Assembly (NCBI GenBank): GCA_036897485.1
Contig: JAYMTF010001489.1
Span: forward strand, 1 to 23,096
Length of the DNA stretch: 23,096 nucleotides
Reading direction: 5' to 3'
Source: Pelargonium nanum
Lineage: Eukaryota > Streptophyta > Magnoliopsida > Geraniales > Geraniaceae
The position numbers and the translations under genes are program-made. This document shows, in pieces, positions 20,800 through 23,096 of the stretch (position 1 is the first letter of the stretch; every line of letters starts with the position of its first letter). The notes beneath the pieces are model-generated. The model ran no database searches and was not told where the DNA came from. It saw only the letters and a list, made by a program, of their open reading frames with translations.

Positions 20800-22598
20800 T
20801 TTTGATTTTGCAGTTCAAGTAGCGTGAAATCGAAGGAACAGATCGGAGAGCTACTGGTTACGGAGGTAAGGTTTTGGGTTTTTCGAGCTGTGGAGAGGGA
20901 CGATCTGAGACTGAAAATGGAGCTTCGATATGGGCCGGGCTAAAAGGCCTGTTTTAGTTTTTGGCTTTTTAGCCCAATCAAATGTCAAACTCAAATTATG
21001 AATCGACAATTTGAATCTGAATTTGCGGACACTTAAACTCAATTAAAGTTTTTACGAATTCAATTGCGTAATATAGATCCGAACTTTCAACAGACAAAAT
21101 CAACCTAGCCTCTATTTTATACCTCAAAACTAAAATTTGATCTGAAACCAACGGCTATTTAGAATCGAGTTTGAATTAAACATTTTAGTTTCGAATTTCA
21201 TGTAAAACTCGAATTTTAGCATAAACTTTTAGTTGTTTGTAGCAATATTGGACCCATTTGTTAGTAGGTGGTTAATTGTCGACCAAGTGTCATGGCCACG
21301 TCAGATTTCATGTGCCCATAATACATATTAATAACATGTACGACAAATATGTAGTACAATTCTAGTTTCTTTTCTTAGTTTAATGATATGGTGTGGGACA
21401 TGTTAGATCTCACGTGGTTTGGCGGGGCTAATTTGCGCAATGAATGTTCTCTTACCATGAGTAGAGTTCACATTTTGTGATTCAACACTCGATCTTAAAT
21501 TTGTATTGTGTTTGTGTTGAATTTTTAAAAAAAATGCACACAGATAATTATTTATGTTGTGGCACGTTTGTCACGCAAACTTACTGAGTTTTGTTAGTCC
21601 TAAATTTGAATGAAAAAGTGACGTGTTGTTGATTGTAACGTGAAAACATGGACGGTTAATGGTTGATGTTCCAGTCTGTGGGTGGCGGGGCACATCAATA
21701 ATGATATTAATACTTTGTCATCTAAACATTTGAGAGTGGCATTAGGGCACAAATACCGTAAGCATAATTGAATGGTCTACAAGTTTGCTAACAGGATCAT
21801 CGTTGGAAAAGCATATTGTTATTGCTTCAAACAGTGCCAGGCGAGGTAATTGATATAGTGAGAGAAGGCGCTCGTGGGACGACACTTCCTCCTTCTATAC
21901 CTAGTAGTTAGTTTCATTTATTTCTTAGAGAGAGAAAAAGAAAGAAAAGTGCATATATTATTGATTAACCGTAACTTTTTGCTTCATGTCTATCATAAAT
22001 TTAAATTTCGGATTCTGTGTGATTAATTTTTTATTCTTATTCTGATGCATAATAACCTACAAAAAATTATTGATTTGAATGTATTAGAAAATAATAATCA
22101 ACTGAAATTCATGAAACTAGAATTAAGAATAATACATTTGTCACAAGATGCAATGAACCAATTATAATACATGTGAGTGATTAAAATATGAAGAACAATA
22201 TTGATGTTATGCTTGTAAGCCACAATGCCCCAAAAATCCCTAATTAATTATTAAACTAAATGTTTAGTTCATGGATTTGTCTCTTCACTTTTAACTGTAA
22301 CTTCAACGGCCAAATAATATAATAAAGTTTTGTAATGCAATTATTCAAATTGTATTTATTAAGAAAATCAGTAAAATAATTGTATATAGGGTGTTATTAA
22401 TTCAACTTTAACGGGTTTGGACCGTCATTGTTCATTGAACGTGTTCAATGTTACAGTTAATTCGGTTTAAAACCAGTTACTTCGATCAAAGCGTTTCAAA
22501 TTTCAATATCACATGCAATATTGTTTATTATTATTATTATTATTGACACTTTTAGAGCTGAAAATATGTGCAACGTGTCCTATTCGTCTTGAAAGCTG
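20800..22598. other. Intergenic DNA without a recognisable gene
   Basis: AT-rich with no coherent frame or RNA gene. A minus-strand frame at 20851-21042 has a basic, Ser-poor N-terminus and no motif, and I do not accept it as a gene. A (TTA)n microsatellite of about seven units lies at 22525-22544. Confidence 0.5.
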
Positions 22599-22935
22599 AT
22601 TAGAGTATTATGATCCAACACGTATGACATATATAGTAATTGTGAATGACAATTGGACACAAACACAACACATTTACCATATGTAGTGTCGTGTCAACAC
22701 GATTGACACGAACACTGTCGGACCAACACATTGTGTATGATAAAATCAGCAAGTTTTAACACACTATTATTCAACGCGTTCGACACGACACGACCCAACA
22801 CATTTAACACGTTATTACAATTAAGTGTGTGTGTCGTGTGTGCTTTGAAGTCTTAACTCAATTATAAAATGTGTGCGGCTAAACATATTGATTTCATGTC
22901 GTGTGTTGTGTTACGATACAAATTTGTCAGCTATG
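22599..22935. repeat. CACGAC/GTGTCG-rich degenerate repeat
   Basis: Motifs such as GTGTCGTGTCAACACGATTG, GACACGACACGACCC and GTGTGTGTCGTGTGTG recur on both strands through this stretch, joined by AACACATT and AACACG blocks. The composition differs sharply from the flanks. It resembles the self-complementary CACGACACG repeats scattered through plant genomes, probably from a non-autonomous element. Ends and target duplication were not resolved. Confidence 0.5.
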
Positions 22936-23021
22936 TTGGAACTTAAGAAAATAATAATAATTAAAGATTATAAATAATCTTAAAGAGAATCGTAGGTTGG
23001 TGCATTGAACTTGTAATAAAA

Positions 23022-23096
23022 TACTCCCTCCGTCCCAAAATGAGTGTCCTGTTTGTCTAAATTTTTTGTCCCAAAATGAGTGTCTTGTTTCTATTT
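23022..23096 (+). mobile_element. Stowaway-type MITE terminus, cut by window edge
   Basis: TACTCCCTCCGTCCC is the characteristic terminal inverted repeat of Stowaway elements (Tc1/mariner-derived MITEs), with the usual TA target dinucleotide at 23022-23023. The subterminal block CCCAAAATGAGTGTC appears twice, near 23034-23048 and 23071-23085, as in many copies of this family. Only one end is inside the window, so element length is unknown. Confidence 0.85.

Noticed and set aside
20851-21042. Minus-strand frame that could look like an organelle-targeting N-terminus for the PPR remnant
   Set aside because: It does not join in frame to the PPR blocks and has no recognisable PPR residues. Adjacent sequence is a non-coding tandem repeat.
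1-23096. tRNA, rRNA, CRISPR array, intact transposon or defence-type gene cluster
   Set aside because: No tRNA T-loop and stem pattern, rRNA segment, spaced repeats, transposase or reverse transcriptase motif was found. The genes present belong to known plant families with no shared pathway, so no novel multi-gene system is claimed.

Overview
The window is nuclear DNA of a flowering plant, most likely a eudicot. Reasons: the genes are split by GT-AG introns, introns and intergenic DNA are AT-rich, the gene families are plant-specific (LONELY GUY enzyme, group III cyclic nucleotide-gated channel, plastid-targeted RNA-binding protein, pentatricopeptide-repeat remnant), and a Stowaway-type MITE end lies at the right edge. 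The species cannot be fixed from the sequence alone.

All confident genes are on the minus strand, so transcription runs right to left. From left to right: (1) 1-1261, 3' flank with small repeats. (2) 1262-4977, a complete seven-exon LOG gene (218 aa) for cytokinin activation; a diverged tandem repeat sits in its fifth intron, and a TATA box with two G-boxes lies upstream at 5157-5200. (3) 5201-8780, AT-rich intergenic DNA with a 46-nt T tract and a perfect 13-bp inverted repeat. (4) 8781-8918, an unassigned 45-codon plus-strand small ORF in a good plant start context. (5) 9233-12212, a complete seven-exon CNGC15-like channel (699 aa); its last intron carries two copies of a dispersed repeat. 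(6) 12213-14903, intergenic. (7) 14904-16873, a four-exon CP29-type chloroplast ribonucleoprotein gene with one extra base inside the RNP1 motif of its first RRM. (8) 16981-19750, intergenic. (9) about 19740-20700, a decayed pentatricopeptide-repeat (PPR) pseudogene. (10) 20700-23096, intergenic DNA with short repeats, a degenerate CACGAC-rich repeat and a truncated Stowaway-like end.

The genes do not form a shared pathway: cytokinin activation, calcium-permeable channel signalling and plastid RNA metabolism are neighbours without visible functional linkage. I reconstructed exon structures by matching reading frames to splice sites and family motifs; phases close exactly across every junction of LOG and CNGC15. 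I saw no tRNA, rRNA, CRISPR or intact transposase gene, and no convincing novel multi-gene system. The points most worth checking are the RNP1 frameshift, the tandem donor sites at CNGC15 exon 1, and the 45-codon ORF.
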